Shown piece after piece: positions 8,199 through 17,406 of a DNA stretch of 64,000 bases; positions within the stretch are counted from its first letter, which is position 1, and each line of letters starts with the position of its first letter. The DNA is from Shimia gijangensis (GTDB taxonomy: Bacteria > Pseudomonadota > Alphaproteobacteria > Rhodobacterales > Rhodobacteraceae), in NCBI RefSeq assembly GCF_900142085.1, contig NZ_FQZQ01000001.1:248001-312000 (forward strand). The letters are read 5' to 3'. Made by a program: the position numbers and the translations under genes. The notes under the pieces are model-generated. The model ran no database searches, was not told where the DNA came from, and worked only from the letters and a program-made list of their open reading frames with translations.

Positions 8199-10991
8199 TT
8201 AGAAGTGAACCGACCGGGCTCCGGCAGGCTTTTCAACTGGCGGTGCAAACTTGGTCAGGTTAATGCCTTCCACGGCAGCCTTGTACTCTTCCATGCTTGG
8301 GGTTCTGCCAAGGATCGCAGACAAGACAACAACCGGTGTCGACGCCAAGAGCGATTCACCTTTCTTATCCGCTGTATCTTCAACAACCCGGCCCTGGAAA
8401 AGACGTGTTGACGTGGCCAGAACTGTGTCGCCCTTTGCAGCCTTTTCCTGGTTGCCCATGCACAAGTTACAGCCGGGGCGTTCAAGGTACATGATGTTCT
8501 CATATTCCGTGCGCGCCGTGCTTTTCGGCATCAGGTCATCGAACTCAAAGCCCGAATACTTTTGAAGGATGTCCCAGTCGCCTTCTTCCTTCAACTCATC
8601 GATGATGTTGTAGGTTGGTGCAGCGACCACCAGAGGCGCATTGAATTCGACTTTGCCTTGTGCCTTTTCAATGTTCTTGAGCATCTGGGCGACGATCTTC
8701 ATGTCACCTTTGTGCACCATGCATGATCCAACAAACCCCAGATCGACGTGTTTATCACCACCATAGTAAGACATGGGTCGGATTGTGTCGTGGGTATAGC
8801 GTTTGGAAACATCCGCATTGTTCACGTCGGGATCGGCGATCATTGGCTCGTCGATCTCGTCCAGATCAACAACTACTTCGGCAAAGTATTTGGCGTTGTC
8901 GTCTGGCGTCAGGGCAGGTTTTTCACCCGATTTGATCTCAGTGATACGCTTGTCTGCGATATCGATCAGATTCTGCAAGGTGCCTGCCGCGTTTTCCATG
9001 CCTTTGTCGATCATGATTTGAATGCGGCTCTTGGCAATTTCCAGCGAGCCAACCAATGTATCATTTTCCGAAATACAGATAGAGGCTTTAGCCTTCATCT
9101 CGGCAGTCCAGTCGGTGAAGGTGAACGCCTGGTCCGCCAGAAGCGTGCCAATGTGCACTTCGATGATCCGGCCTTGGAAGACGTTGTCGCCAAACTGTTT
9201 CAACATCTGAGCTTGCGTTGCATGAACCACGTCGCGGAAATCCATGTGGTCTTTCATGGTGCCCTTGAAGGTCACCTTGACGGATTCAGGGATTGGCATG
9301 GTGGCCTCACCCGTTGCAAGCGCCAGCGCAACCGTGCCTGAGTCGGCACCAAAGGCGACGCCTTTGGACATACGTGTGTGGCTGTCGCCACCGATGATGA
9401 TCGCCCAGTCATCCACTGTGATGTCGTTCAACACTTTGTGGATCACGTCGGTCATGGCGTGATATTCACCTTTCGGATCGCGCGCTGTAATCAGGCCAAA
9501 TTTGTTCATAAAGCTCATCAGCTTTGGAATATTGGCTTGGGCCTTCGAGTCCCAAACCGAGGCCGTGTGACAGCCCGACTGATACGCACCATCAACCGAA
9601 GGTGAGATAACCGTGGCGGCCATCGCTTCGAGTTCCTGCGAGGTCATCAGACCGGTGGTGTCTTGCGAGCCGACAATATTCACTTTGACGCGAACGTCTG
9701 ACCCTGCGTGCAGGTCCTCATTCGAAGACACACCACGCGCATTCTTGTTAAAGATTTTTTCAACAGCGGTCAGACCCTGACCTTCGTGCGAAATCTCTTT
9801 CGAGGGGGCAAAGACCAGCGGGGCTTCTATGCCAAGTGTTTCGGCGGCAAATGCCTGCAGCTTTTTGCCGAAGACGATCGCATAAGATCCACCTGCCTTC
9901 ATGAATTCGATCTTTTGGGCCGTGAAGGCCGAAGAAACGTCGGCAAGCTGTTCCTTGCCGTCTTCGTCCAGCAGAGCCTTGTTCTTAGTATCGATGGTCA
10001 ACACGGTTCCTGTGTCGACTGCATATTTTTGCTCGAGGATCGGGTTGCCGTCATTGTTCAGAATGGCGTTGCCGTCTTCATCCACCTTTTTGACCCAGTT
10101 CTTCAGGTCGACACCGATCCCGCCGGTCACACTAACGGTTGTCAGGAAGATAGGCGAAATTCCGTTTGTTCCGGCCACGACCGGAGCAATGTTAACGAAA
10201 GGGACATAAGGGCTGGCTTGTTGACCTGTCCACAACGCGACATTGTTGACGCCTGACATCCGCGACGAGCCCACACCCATCGTACCCTTTTCGGCGATTA
10301 GCATCACACGCTTGTCTGGGTGCTGAATCTTAAGAGCTTGGATTTCGGCTTGAGCCTTTTCAGACATCATGCACTTACCGTGCAGTTCGCGGTCAGAGCG
10401 CGAGTGGGCCTGATTGCCAGGAGACAACAAATCGGTCGAAATGTCGCCTTCACCAGCAATATAGGTCACGACTTTAATTTCTTCGTCAATGTCGGGAAGC
10501 TTTGTAAAGAACTCGGCCTGAGCATAGCTTTCCAAAATGTCCTGGGCGACAGCATTGCCTGCAGAATATGCGGCAGCGAGACGGTCTGTATCAGCCTCAT
10601 ACAAGAAGACCTGTGTTTTCAAAACGTCGGCCGCCTGCAGAGCAGTCGGTGCGTCATCCCCCAATGCCAGATCGAGAAGGACGTCGACCGAAGGTCCGCC
10701 TTTCATATGTGACAGTAGTTCATAGGCATAAGTCGGAGTGATCTCTTCAACAATCGAGGTGCCGAGAATGATCTCTTTCAGAAACTTGGCCTTTTCACCA
10801 GCGGCGCTCGTTGTGCCCGGCAGTGTGTTGTAAATGAAGAACTTAAGCGAGTCTTCACGGTGCTCATTTCCAGCATCTTTGATCTGTGCGATGAGTTCAT
10901 TTACGAGGTCGCCATCATCAATGGGCTTGGGGTTCAGGTCTTGCTCTTTACGAGCGGTAATCTCATTTAGGTAGTCGGTGTACAGGCTCAT
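8199..10991 (-). CDS. acnB: Aconitate hydratase B / 2-methylisocitrate dehydratase
   Basis: The 930-residue protein is AcnB type: an N-terminal HEAT-like helical domain (about 1-160), then the aconitase swivel domain (HSRSDRELHGKCMM near 195-210) before the catalytic domains, the reverse of AcnA. Iron-sulfur cysteines appear in GFVGSCMVHKGD and ERPGCNLCMGNQE. It interconverts citrate and isocitrate in the TCA cycle and can dehydrate 2-methylcitrate derivatives. Length is slightly above the E. coli enzyme (865 aa). It is a single-gene unit: a terminator follows it and a 432-base gap precedes it, with paired GTATAC palindromes upstream. Confidence 0.96.
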   Translation of the reverse strand: MSLYTDYLNEITARKEQDLNPKPIDDGDLVNELIAQIKDAGNEHREDSLKFFIYNTLPGTTSAAGEKAKFLKEIILGTSIVEEITPTYAYELLSHMKGGPSVDVLLDLALGDDAPTALQAADVLKTQVFLYEADTDRLAAAYSAGNAVAQDILESYAQAEFFTKLPDIDEEIKVVTYIAGEGDISTDLLSPGNQAHSRSDRELHGKCMMSEKAQAEIQALKIQHPDKRVMLIAEKGTMGVGSSRMSGVNNVALWTGQQASPYVPFVNIAPVVAGTNGISPIFLTTVSVTGGIGVDLKNWVKKVDEDGNAILNNDGNPILEQKYAVDTGTVLTIDTKNKALLDEDGKEQLADVSSAFTAQKIEFMKAGGSYAIVFGKKLQAFAAETLGIEAPLVFAPSKEISHEGQGLTAVEKIFNKNARGVSSNEDLHAGSDVRVKVNIVGSQDTTGLMTSQELEAMAATVISPSVDGAYQSGCHTASVWDSKAQANIPKLMSFMNKFGLITARDPKGEYHAMTDVIHKVLNDITVDDWAIIIGGDSHTRMSKGVAFGADSGTVALALATGEATMPIPESVKVTFKGTMKDHMDFRDVVHATQAQMLKQFGDNVFQGRIIEVHIGTLLADQAFTFTDWTAEMKAKASICISENDTLVGSLEIAKSRIQIMIDKGMENAAGTLQNLIDIADKRITEIKSGEKPALTPDDNAKYFAEVVVDLDEIDEPMIADPDVNNADVSKRYTHDTIRPMSYYGGDKHVDLGFVGSCMVHKGDMKIVAQMLKNIEKAQGKVEFNAPLVVAAPTYNIIDELKEEGDWDILQKYSGFEFDDLMPKSTARTEYENIMYLERPGCNLCMGNQEKAAKGDTVLATSTRLFQGRVVEDTADKKGESLLASTPVVVLSAILGRTPSMEEYKAAVEGINLTKFAPPVEKPAGARSVHF

Positions 10992-11073
10992 GACGATTCC
11001 AACGATTTTGTGTTAGAGAATACCCAAACGCCGAGTCGCAGATTTCTCCGACGAGCCGGTATTTAAGCGCGTT

Positions 11074-11089
11074 GTATACCGTAGTATAC
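11074..11089. promoter_or_regulatory. Twin GTATAC palindromes upstream of acnB (candidate operator)
   Basis: GTATAC occurs at 11074-11079 and again at 11084-11089, ten bases apart, so on the same face of the helix. They lie 83-98 bases before the acnB start codon. GTATAC-centred palindromes are typical of GntR/FCD-type repressor operators, several of which control citrate or methylcitrate genes; the link to acnB is inference. Confidence 0.4.
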
Positions 11090-11399
11090 TAGTTGAACTT
11101 GGGTTGCAATATGTCTGGTGGTGGCTTTGTCCCCCCTGAAGACAGGGCCGGATTGCCTTTGGCAATTGGCTAAGCACCGTACTCATATCCGATTGCACAG
11201 GGCGCAATACATGCGACCACTCGTCCCGAAACTCTCATCAGAATTGGGTCCGGGTGATACATACGGCGCAGGTAGTGAATCTGGCCGACGAAGTCGGGCG
11301 GCGTTTGAAAACCCTGGTTTGCCAGGTGGCTTCGGGCGGAAGTGAAAAGACCTTCTAACAGCCTTGGCGCAAGCTTGCGCATAACCCCGGAAATGGAAA

Positions 11400-11418
11400 C
11401 CGGGGCGCAAGGCCCCGG
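11400..11418 (-). terminator. Hairpin terminator behind the NYN-domain gene
   Basis: A perfect 7-base-pair stem CCGGGGC/GCCCCGG with a five-base loop GCAAG lies immediately after the NYN gene stop (minus strand). Its core nearly repeats the terminator at 8154-8178. Confidence 0.65.
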
Positions 11419-11423
11419 CTCTA

Positions 11424-11996
11424 TTACTCTGCAGTGTATTCTGCTTCACGCTCCCCGGGCATGGGCTCCCGTGGAGGGCGTCCAATGACGTCCCGAAGGC
11501 CATCAAGCTCGATAAAGTTGTCGGCCTGGCGTCGCAGCTCGTCCGAGATCATCGGAGGTTGGCTGCGAATGGTGGAAACAACTGAAACGCGCACACCTTG
11601 GCGTTGCAGGCTTTCTACCAGTGGCCGGAAATCCCCATCTCCGGAAAACAACACAATGTGGTCGACGCGTGGCGCCAGTTCCATTGCATCAACGGCCAGC
11701 TCAATATCCATGTTTCCCTTGACCTTCCGACGGCCCATCGAGTCTGTGTACTCTTTGGCCGGCTTGGTCACCATGGTGAAGCCGTTGTAGTGTAGCCAAT
11801 CCACCAACGGACGGATTGGGGAATATTCGTCATTCTCCAACAAAGCCGTATAGTAAAAGGCGCGAAGAAGCTTGCCGCGACGCATGAATTCTTGTCGCAA
11901 TAGCTTGTAGTCGATGTCGAACCCAAGCGCCTTAGCCGCCGCATATAGATTCGAACCATCGATGAACAGCGCGAGCCGTTCGTCTTTGTAAAACAT
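11424..11996 (-). CDS. NYN-domain protein, LabA/DUF88 family (PIN-like nuclease fold)
   Basis: The 190-residue protein has the acidic motifs of the NYN (PIN-like) fold: LFIDGSNLY with Asp13 and Asn16, GNMDIELAVDAMELA, and HIVLFSGDGDFRPLVESL followed by the strand GVRVSVVS. These residues bind metal in predicted RNA nucleases. LabA/DUF88 proteins are widespread and mostly uncharacterised. A C-terminal tail rich in Pro/Glu (REPMPGEREAEYTAE) follows the domain. The gene stands alone, divergent from folK, with a terminator behind it. Confidence 0.85.
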   Translation of the reverse strand: MFYKDERLALFIDGSNLYAAAKALGFDIDYKLLRQEFMRRGKLLRAFYYTALLENDEYSPIRPLVDWLHYNGFTMVTKPAKEYTDSMGRRKVKGNMDIELAVDAMELAPRVDHIVLFSGDGDFRPLVESLQRQGVRVSVVSTIRSQPPMISDELRRQADNFIELDGLRDVIGRPPREPMPGEREAEYTAE

Positions 11997-12075
11997 TAAA
12001 TGTCCTTCCTAATAGTGCTGTGCCGCGTAATGATCCGTGAGTGAAATTTGGTCGGCACAACAACACTTGATAATG

Positions 12076-12090
12076 TAGAGAAATTCTCTA
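12076..12090. promoter_or_regulatory. 15-base perfect palindrome between the NYN gene and folK
   Basis: TAGAGAA-A-TTCTCTA is fully symmetrical around a central A and lies in the 135-base divergent promoter region. It is a candidate binding site for a dimeric regulator. No regulator is identified. Confidence 0.35.
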
Positions 12091-12131
12091 AGCCTTCAAG
12101 AAGGCGATTTGTGTCAAACAGGAAATTCTAA

Positions 12132-12707
12132 GTGGGCTCAGAAAAGGTGAATAATTTCTGGCTATTAGCTTTGGGAGCCAACTTACCTTCTCAGGTCGGA
12201 AAACCCGAAAATACACTGAAGGCGGCGCTGAAAGTGCTTAATTCCGGGCAAATTCGCGTGACCCAGGTGAGTCGTTTTTTTGCAACGCCGTGCTTTCCGG
12301 AAGGGGCTGGTCCGGATTTTGTGAATGCGGCGGCCGTGGTTGTCTCGGACTTGCCAGCTGAAGCTGTTTTGAACCAACTGCACCAGGTCGAAGCTGTTTT
12401 TGGGCGCGAACGCCAAAGCCGATGGGCAGGGCGCACGCTCGACATTGATTTGCTGGCGGCGAATGACGCGGTTTTACCCGATCCCAAGACCTTCGCCAGA
12501 TGGCGGGATCTGGATTTGGAAACTCAGAAGACTGAGGCACCTCAGGAGTTGGTTTTACCGCACCCACGACTGCAGGACCGGGCCTTTGTTTTGGTGCCTC
12601 TGATGGATGTTGCGCCGGACTGGGTGCACCCCGTAAGCGGCCTTAGTGTGGCGCAAATGTTGTCCAACCTGCCCGAAGCCGAGGTTAAAGCCGTCGTTTC
12701 CTTGTGA
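12132..12707 (+). CDS. folK: 2-amino-4-hydroxy-6-hydroxymethyldihydropteridine diphosphokinase
   Basis: Transfers pyrophosphate from ATP to the pterin in folate synthesis. The 191-residue protein shows the family motifs LALGANLPSQVG (12-23), VSRFFATPCFPEGAGPDFVNAA (48-69), GRERQSRWAGRTLDIDLLA (97-115) and LPHPRLQDRAFVLVPL (144-159). It uses a GTG start at 12132 with AGGAAA upstream. No folP or folB neighbour is seen. It precedes rpoZ, which has its own promoter-like sequence. Confidence 0.95.
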   Translation: MGSEKVNNFWLLALGANLPSQVGKPENTLKAALKVLNSGQIRVTQVSRFFATPCFPEGAGPDFVNAAAVVVSDLPAEAVLNQLHQVEAVFGRERQSRWAGRTLDIDLLAANDAVLPDPKTFARWRDLDLETQKTEAPQELVLPHPRLQDRAFVLVPLMDVAPDWVHPVSGLSVAQMLSNLPEAEVKAVVSL

Positions 12708-12715
12708 TTCAGTGC

Positions 12716-12744
12716 TTGTCAACAGAAACGAACCGCCCTAAATA
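12716..12744 (+). promoter_or_regulatory. Sigma-70-type promoter for rpoZ
   Basis: A -35 hexamer TTGTCA (12716-12721), a 17-base spacer and a -10 hexamer TAAATA (12739-12744) lie 40 bases before the rpoZ start. Spacing is ideal and it overlaps no gene. It probably drives the long downstream operon as well. Confidence 0.6.
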
Positions 12745-12783
12745 CACACTTTCTGATCTCATACCGGCAGAATGGAGAGCCCC

Positions 12784-13137
12784 ATGGCCCGCGTCACAGT
12801 TGAAGATTGCGTAGACAAAGTCCCAAACCGCTTTGAGCTGGTGATGCTTGCAGCGCATCGCGCTCGCGAAGTTTCAGCCGGTGCACCGATCACTGTTGAG
12901 CGTGACAACGACAAAAACCCTGTTGTCAGCCTGCGTGAGATTGCCGATGAGACACAGACAGCAGACGAGCTGCGCGAACGTCTGATCGAGTCCAATCAGA
13001 CTCAGATCGAAGTCGACGAGCCTGAAGAAGATCGTATGGCTTTGTTGATGGGCGCAGAATCAGATGCACCTGCGGATGACGACATGTCTGAAGAAAAGCT
13101 GCTGCGCGCCCTGATGGAAGCGCAAGGCCAAGGCTAA
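12784..13137 (+). CDS. rpoZ: RNA polymerase omega subunit
   Basis: Small RNA polymerase subunit. The 117-residue protein starts [29 protein letters not shown], the hallmark omega N-terminus, at ATG 12784 with GGAG upstream; a start 12 bases earlier is in frame but less likely. The acidic C-terminal tail ([29 protein letters not shown], split over 80-110) is typical of alphaproteobacterial omega. It heads the rsh-containing block, matching the widely conserved rpoZ-spoT order. Confidence 0.96.
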   Translation: MARVTVEDCVDKVPNRFELVMLAAHRAREVSAGAPITVERDNDKNPVVSLREIADETQTADELRERLIESNQTQIEVDEPEEDRMALLMGAESDAPADDDMSEEKLLRALMEAQGQG

Positions 13138-13165
13138 GGCCTGACCGGAAAGCGAGTGGGCGCAG

Positions 13166-15301
13166 ATGTTTCCAGCTGACGATCTTGTCGATCTTGTCCG
13201 CGCCTACAATCCAAAAACCAATGAGACCCTGATTCGCAGTGCCTATGACTATGGCCGCGAAATGCATGGCGGGCAGTTCCGGCACTCGGGCGAACCCTAT
13301 TTTGAACATCCCATCGATGTGGCACGGATTCTGACCGAGCAGCATCTTGATGACGCCACCATTATCACCGCCTTGCTGCATGACACGATTGAGGACACCA
13401 ACGCCTCATATTCTGCCGTTGCGGCCATGTTTGGTGACGAAGTGGCGATGCTGGTGGATGGTGTGACCAAGCTGACCAACCTTCAACTATCGTCCACCGA
13501 GACCAAACAGGCAGAAAATTTCCGCAAATTGTTTATGGCGATGTCCAAGGATTTGCGCGTTATTCTGGTTAAACTGGCCGACCGCTTGCACAACATGCGT
13601 ACGATCAAGGCGATGCGCCCCGAGAAGCAGGTGCAAAAAGCACGCGAAACCATGGACATCTATGCACCACTTGCTGGTCGTATGGGTATGCAATGGATGC
13701 GTGAAGAGCTCGAGGATCTCGCCTTTAAGGTGCTCAATCCTGAAGGCCGTGCATCCATCATGCGCCGCTTTATCACGCTGCAAAAAGAAAGCGGTGATGT
13801 GATCGGGCGGATCACCGAGGATATGCGCCACGAGCTGGATAAAGCGGATATCAAAGCAAAAGTGGTTGGGCGCGCCAAGAAACCCTATTCGATCTGGCGC
13901 AAGATGCAGGAAAAAGATCAGGGTTTCAGCCGTCTGTCCGACATCTATGGGTTTCGCATCATCACTGATAGCGAAAATGACTGTTACCGTGTTCTCGGCG
14001 CTATTCATCAGCGTTGGCGCGCGGTGCCTGGACGGTTCAAAGACTATATTAGCCAACCGAAAACCAACGGTTATCGGTCGATCCATACAACTGTGTCGGG
14101 GCGTGACGGAAAACGGGTAGAGGTGCAAATCCGCACCCAGCAAATGCACGATGTGGCCGAGTCCGGCGTGGCGGCACATTGGTCGTACAAAGACGGTGTG
14201 CGGGGCGAAAACCCTTTTGCCGTCGATCCGTTCAAATGGATCAGCTCACTGACCGAGCAGTTCAATGCCGAAGATGATCACGATGAGTTTCTCGAAGCAG
14301 TTAAGCTTGAGATGTATTCGGATCAGGTGTTCTGTTTTTCGCCCAAAGGCGATGTGGTCAAACTGCCGCGCGGGGCAACGCCTCTGGATTTTGCCTATGC
14401 GATTCACACACGTATTGGCAACGCTTGCGTTGGGGCCAAGATCGACCATATGCGCGTGCCGCTATGGACACGCATTAAGAACGGACAATCGGTTGAGATC
14501 ATCACTGCCGAAGGGCAGATGCCGCAGGCGACTTGGTTAGATATCGCAACGACAGGCAAAGCTAAAACGGCGATTCGCCGTGCTTTGCGGCTTGTGGATC
14601 GCGAGAGATTTATCAAGCTGGGCCGCGAACTGGCGCGGGCAGCGTTCGAACAGGTTGGCAAGAAAGCCACCGATCGCGTTCTGGATACAGCGTCCAAGCA
14701 GCTGCGTATCAAAGACCGGGACGAGTTGTTGGCCCGAATGGGCAGTGCCGAGTTGACGGGCCACGAAGTGGTGCAGGCCGTTTATCCCGATCTTGCACCA
14801 GATGAGAGTGACGAAATAGGTCAGGAACGCTCTGTGATTGGTCTTTCGCCAGAGCAAAGCTTTCAGCGCGCGCCGTGCTGTCAGCCTTTGCCGGGTGAAC
14901 GCATTGTCGGTATCACCTATCGTGGCGAAGGTGTTGTGGTACATGCCATCGACTGTGATGTGCTAAGTAATTATGAAGAGCAGCCCAATCGTTGGATGGA
15001 TTTGCATTGGCACGGCGGAAAGCACAAAGCGATCTACGATGTGACACTTGAATTAACCATCGGCAACGACGCCGGCGTACTGGGACGTATTTGCACATTG
15101 ATTGGCGAGCACAAGGCCAATATTTCAAATCTGGAATTTGTGGATAGGAAACCGGACTATTTCCGACTGTATGTCTCATTAGAGCTGCGCGACGCAGAGC
15201 ATTTGCATTCTTTGACTCTCGCACTTCAGGCTGAAAATGAGGTGGCGCAGATCGAAAGACTTCGCGATCCTTCCCGGGCACGAAAGCCCACCAAACCGTA
15301 G
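13166..15301 (+). CDS. rsh: Bifunctional (p)ppGpp synthetase/hydrolase (RelA/SpoT homologue)
   Basis: Makes and degrades the stringent-response alarmone. In the 711-residue protein the order is: HD hydrolase domain (about 20-190) with His48 and the HD pair at 72-73 (ALLHDTIEDT); synthetase domain (about 225-340) with GRFKDYISQPKTNGYRS; TGS domain (about 385-450, VFCFSPKGDVVKLPRG at its start); and a C-terminal ACT domain (about 635-705). The RFKD motif is the RXKD type of bifunctional SpoT-like enzymes rather than the EXDD of RelA. The intact HD motif agrees. It lies 28 bases behind rpoZ. Confidence 0.95.
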   Translation: MFPADDLVDLVRAYNPKTNETLIRSAYDYGREMHGGQFRHSGEPYFEHPIDVARILTEQHLDDATIITALLHDTIEDTNASYSAVAAMFGDEVAMLVDGVTKLTNLQLSSTETKQAENFRKLFMAMSKDLRVILVKLADRLHNMRTIKAMRPEKQVQKARETMDIYAPLAGRMGMQWMREELEDLAFKVLNPEGRASIMRRFITLQKESGDVIGRITEDMRHELDKADIKAKVVGRAKKPYSIWRKMQEKDQGFSRLSDIYGFRIITDSENDCYRVLGAIHQRWRAVPGRFKDYISQPKTNGYRSIHTTVSGRDGKRVEVQIRTQQMHDVAESGVAAHWSYKDGVRGENPFAVDPFKWISSLTEQFNAEDDHDEFLEAVKLEMYSDQVFCFSPKGDVVKLPRGATPLDFAYAIHTRIGNACVGAKIDHMRVPLWTRIKNGQSVEIITAEGQMPQATWLDIATTGKAKTAIRRALRLVDRERFIKLGRELARAAFEQVGKKATDRVLDTASKQLRIKDRDELLARMGSAELTGHEVVQAVYPDLAPDESDEIGQERSVIGLSPEQSFQRAPCCQPLPGERIVGITYRGEGVVVHAIDCDVLSNYEEQPNRWMDLHWHGGKHKAIYDVTLELTIGNDAGVLGRICTLIGEHKANISNLEFVDRKPDYFRLYVSLELRDAEHLHSLTLALQAENEVAQIERLRDPSRARKPTKP

Positions 15302-15319
15302 ACACGAGGGCCCACGTAC

Positions 15320-15985
15320 GTGGTATTCAAACGCCGGGATAAAAGATCGACCATGCAAGTCATTGCAGATGGAGTCTATCCCAAGGGCGGTTGGACCCGG
15401 GCCTTTCACTATGTCAAACACCGGTTGCGGCGATTGCCGGGGACGCCTGAGTTCATTGCCCGCGGGGTGTGGGCTGGGGTCTTTACGTGTTTCTCTCCAT
15501 TTTACGGCCTGCACTTTTTGATTGCAGCCGTGATTGCGCGCCTGATCAATGGTAATCTGCTGGCTGCCTTACTAAGCACGTTTTTCGGCAATCCGCTGAC
15601 CTATCTCCCTATCGGGGTGGCGTCTCTTCAGACGGGCCACTTTCTATTGGGGACCGAATTTGAAGCGGGTGACAAGCAATCTCTGGCCAGCAAATTTGCC
15701 AATGCGGGTGCCGATCTGTGGCACAACCTGATTGCACTTTTTACCGACGCCGAAGCGGATTGGCACGGGCTGTCCGTGTTCTATGACGAAGTGTTTTTTC
15801 CCTATCTTGTGGGCGGTGTTTTGCCCGGTATTTTTTGTGCGACGATCTGTTATTACCTGACCGCGCCAGTTATCCGTGCCTACCAAAAACGCAGGGCCGC
15901 CCGGTTTCGCAAGAAAGTTGCCAAAGCCAGAGCAAAGGCGCAAATTTTTGCGGCCACCAATCCACCGCCCGAGGACGACACCTAA
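15320..15985 (+). CDS. DUF2062 membrane protein
   Basis: The 221-residue protein begins with a GTG at 15320 (GAGGG upstream). It has a basic N-terminal part, then hydrophobic segments around [18 protein letters not shown] and [22 protein letters not shown], and ends in a highly basic tail ([19 protein letters not shown]). The FSPFYGLHF and [11 protein letters not shown] sequences are typical of DUF2062. Function is unknown. It sits in the conserved block between rsh and pdxJ. Confidence 0.8.
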   Translation: MVFKRRDKRSTMQVIADGVYPKGGWTRAFHYVKHRLRRLPGTPEFIARGVWAGVFTCFSPFYGLHFLIAAVIARLINGNLLAALLSTFFGNPLTYLPIGVASLQTGHFLLGTEFEAGDKQSLASKFANAGADLWHNLIALFTDAEADWHGLSVFYDEVFFPYLVGGVLPGIFCATICYYLTAPVIRAYQKRRAARFRKKVAKARAKAQIFAATNPPPEDDT

Positions 15986-16052
15986 AAAGCGGTTTCCTCG
16001 CGCCTGCACCCGTCTTAGGGTTCAATCAAGCAAACATAGGAGAACTAGAGCC

Positions 16053-16787
16053 ATGCTGCGTCTTGGAGTTAACATTGATCACGTGGCCACTGTGCGTAAT
16101 GCGCGCGGCGGGGCTTATCCTGATCCGACCCGGGCCGCAAAGTTGGCGGAAGAGGCCGGGGCTGATGGCATCACGGCGCATTTGCGCGAAGATCGCCGTC
16201 ATATTCTGGATGCGGATATCGATGCGCTGATGGACACGCTGACAGTTCCGCTGAACTTTGAAATGGCCGCCACAAAAGAAATGCAGGCCATTGCGTTGCG
16301 TCACAAACCGCATGCGGTTTGTCTCGTGCCGGAAAAGCGCGAAGAGCGCACCACCGAAGGCGGGCTGGAAGTTGCCCGTGAAGAAAATCAGCTGGCCCAC
16401 TACATTGCCCCCTTGCGCGAGGCCGGGTGCCGCGTGTCGATCTTCATTGCTGCCGATCAGCAGCAGATTGAGGCGGCCAATCGCATTGGCGCCCAAGTGA
16501 TCGAACTGCACACCGGTGCCTACTGCGATCTTCATGCCGAAGGGCATTTTGCTGAGCGAGACATTGAGTTTGCGCGGTTGCGTGAAATGGCAACTTTTGC
16601 CCATTCGCTGGGGCTGGAGGTGCATGCAGGCCATGGTTTGACCTATGACTGTGTGAAGCCCATCGCCGCTTTGCCAGAAGTTGTCGAGTTGAACATTGGT
16701 CATTTTCTGATTGGCGAGGCCATTTTCTCGGGCCTTGATCCGGCAATCCGGGAAATGCGCCGTCTGATGGATGAGGCACGCGCCTGA
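16053..16787 (+). CDS. pdxJ: Pyridoxine 5'-phosphate synthase
   Basis: Last step of de novo vitamin B6 synthesis, condensing aminoacetone-3-phosphate product of PdxA with deoxyxylulose 5-phosphate. The 244-residue TIM barrel begins [20 protein letters not shown] and shows [26 protein letters not shown] and [15 protein letters not shown]. The start at 16053 has AGGAG upstream; a longer in-frame start would run into DUF2062. Its stop overlaps the next start as TGATG. Downstream acpS and lepB complete the pdxJ-acpS-lepB arrangement common in proteobacteria. Confidence 0.97.
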   Translation: MLRLGVNIDHVATVRNARGGAYPDPTRAAKLAEEAGADGITAHLREDRRHILDADIDALMDTLTVPLNFEMAATKEMQAIALRHKPHAVCLVPEKREERTTEGGLEVAREENQLAHYIAPLREAGCRVSIFIAADQQQIEAANRIGAQVIELHTGAYCDLHAEGHFAERDIEFARLREMATFAHSLGLEVHAGHGLTYDCVKPIAALPEVVELNIGHFLIGEAIFSGLDPAIREMRRLMDEARA

Positions 16788-17404
16788 TGTCACCCGAGAT
16801 CGCGTTGATCTTGCTGGCTTGGGCCATTGCCGGTGGAAGCCCGGGCCCCGCGACACTGGCCATTTCGGGCACATCCATGTCCGCGGGTCGTAGTGCCGGA
16901 TTGACCATCGCGGCAGGTATCGTTTGCGGTTCGGCAACCTGGGGTGTTCTGAGTGCATTGGGTATGGGGGCCGTCATGCTGGCCAATGCCTGGGTTTTTG
17001 AGGTCGTGCGCTATGTAGGCGCCATGTATCTGGCCTTTCTGGCCGTGAAATCTCTTAAACGTGCAATGCGACCGACACCCGCCGCCGCCCCTGTTCCTGC
17101 CGCAAAGGCACACTTGTTTTCCAAGGGTATGTTGTTGCACCTGACCAATCCCAAAGCAGTTTTGTCCTGGGGCGCGATCTATGCGATCGCCCTGCCAGAT
17201 GGCGCGTCGATGGCTCAGGTCTGGACGCTATTTGGGCAGCTGATCTGTGTTTCAGTGATCGTTTTCTTAGGCTACGGGCTCTTGTTTTCCTCAGCATCGG
17301 TTGGCCGGTTCTATCGCAAATCTCAGCGTTGGTTCGAATTTGCATTTGGCATTCTGTTTGGGGTTGCCAGCCTAAAAATCCTGACTGCAAGGCTTGAGGT
17401 TTGA
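16787..17404 (+). CDS. LysE/RhtB family exporter
   Basis: The 205-residue membrane protein has about six helices and the family signature AWAIAGGSPGPATLAISG near residues 8-25 and LTNPKAVLSWGAIYAIAL near 117-134. Predicted to export amino acids or related metabolites; the substrate is unknown. It is inserted in the otherwise conserved pdxJ-acpS stretch, with a TGATG overlap to pdxJ, so it is co-translated. Confidence 0.85.
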   Translation: MSPEIALILLAWAIAGGSPGPATLAISGTSMSAGRSAGLTIAAGIVCGSATWGVLSALGMGAVMLANAWVFEVVRYVGAMYLAFLAVKSLKRAMRPTPAAAPVPAAKAHLFSKGMLLHLTNPKAVLSWGAIYAIALPDGASMAQVWTLFGQLICVSVIVFLGYGLLFSSASVGRFYRKSQRWFEFAFGILFGVASLKILTARLEV

Positions 17405-17406
17405 CT

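Larger units (their letters stand above)
10992..11423. other. 432-base gap upstream of acnB; mostly unexplained
   Basis: The acnB-proximal 110 bases are the likely acnB promoter and contain two GTATAC sites. The NYN-gene-proximal end holds a 14-base palindrome GCGCAAGCTTGCGC (11367-11380) and a terminator hairpin. The middle (about 11100-11360) has no convincing gene. Two short open frames, one per strand, overlap there without ribosome sites or recognisable domains. A small inverted repeat ATTGCC-TTT-GGCAAT occurs near 11153-11167. Confidence 0.5.

Noticed and set aside
11118-11382. Two overlapping short open frames in the acnB upstream gap
   Set aside because: Neither has a ribosome site, a recognisable domain or a plausible composition; left as unexplained sequence.
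16026-16958. 310-codon minus-strand frame over pdxJ
   Set aside because: Antisense shadow of pdxJ and the LysE-family gene; no ribosome site or motif.
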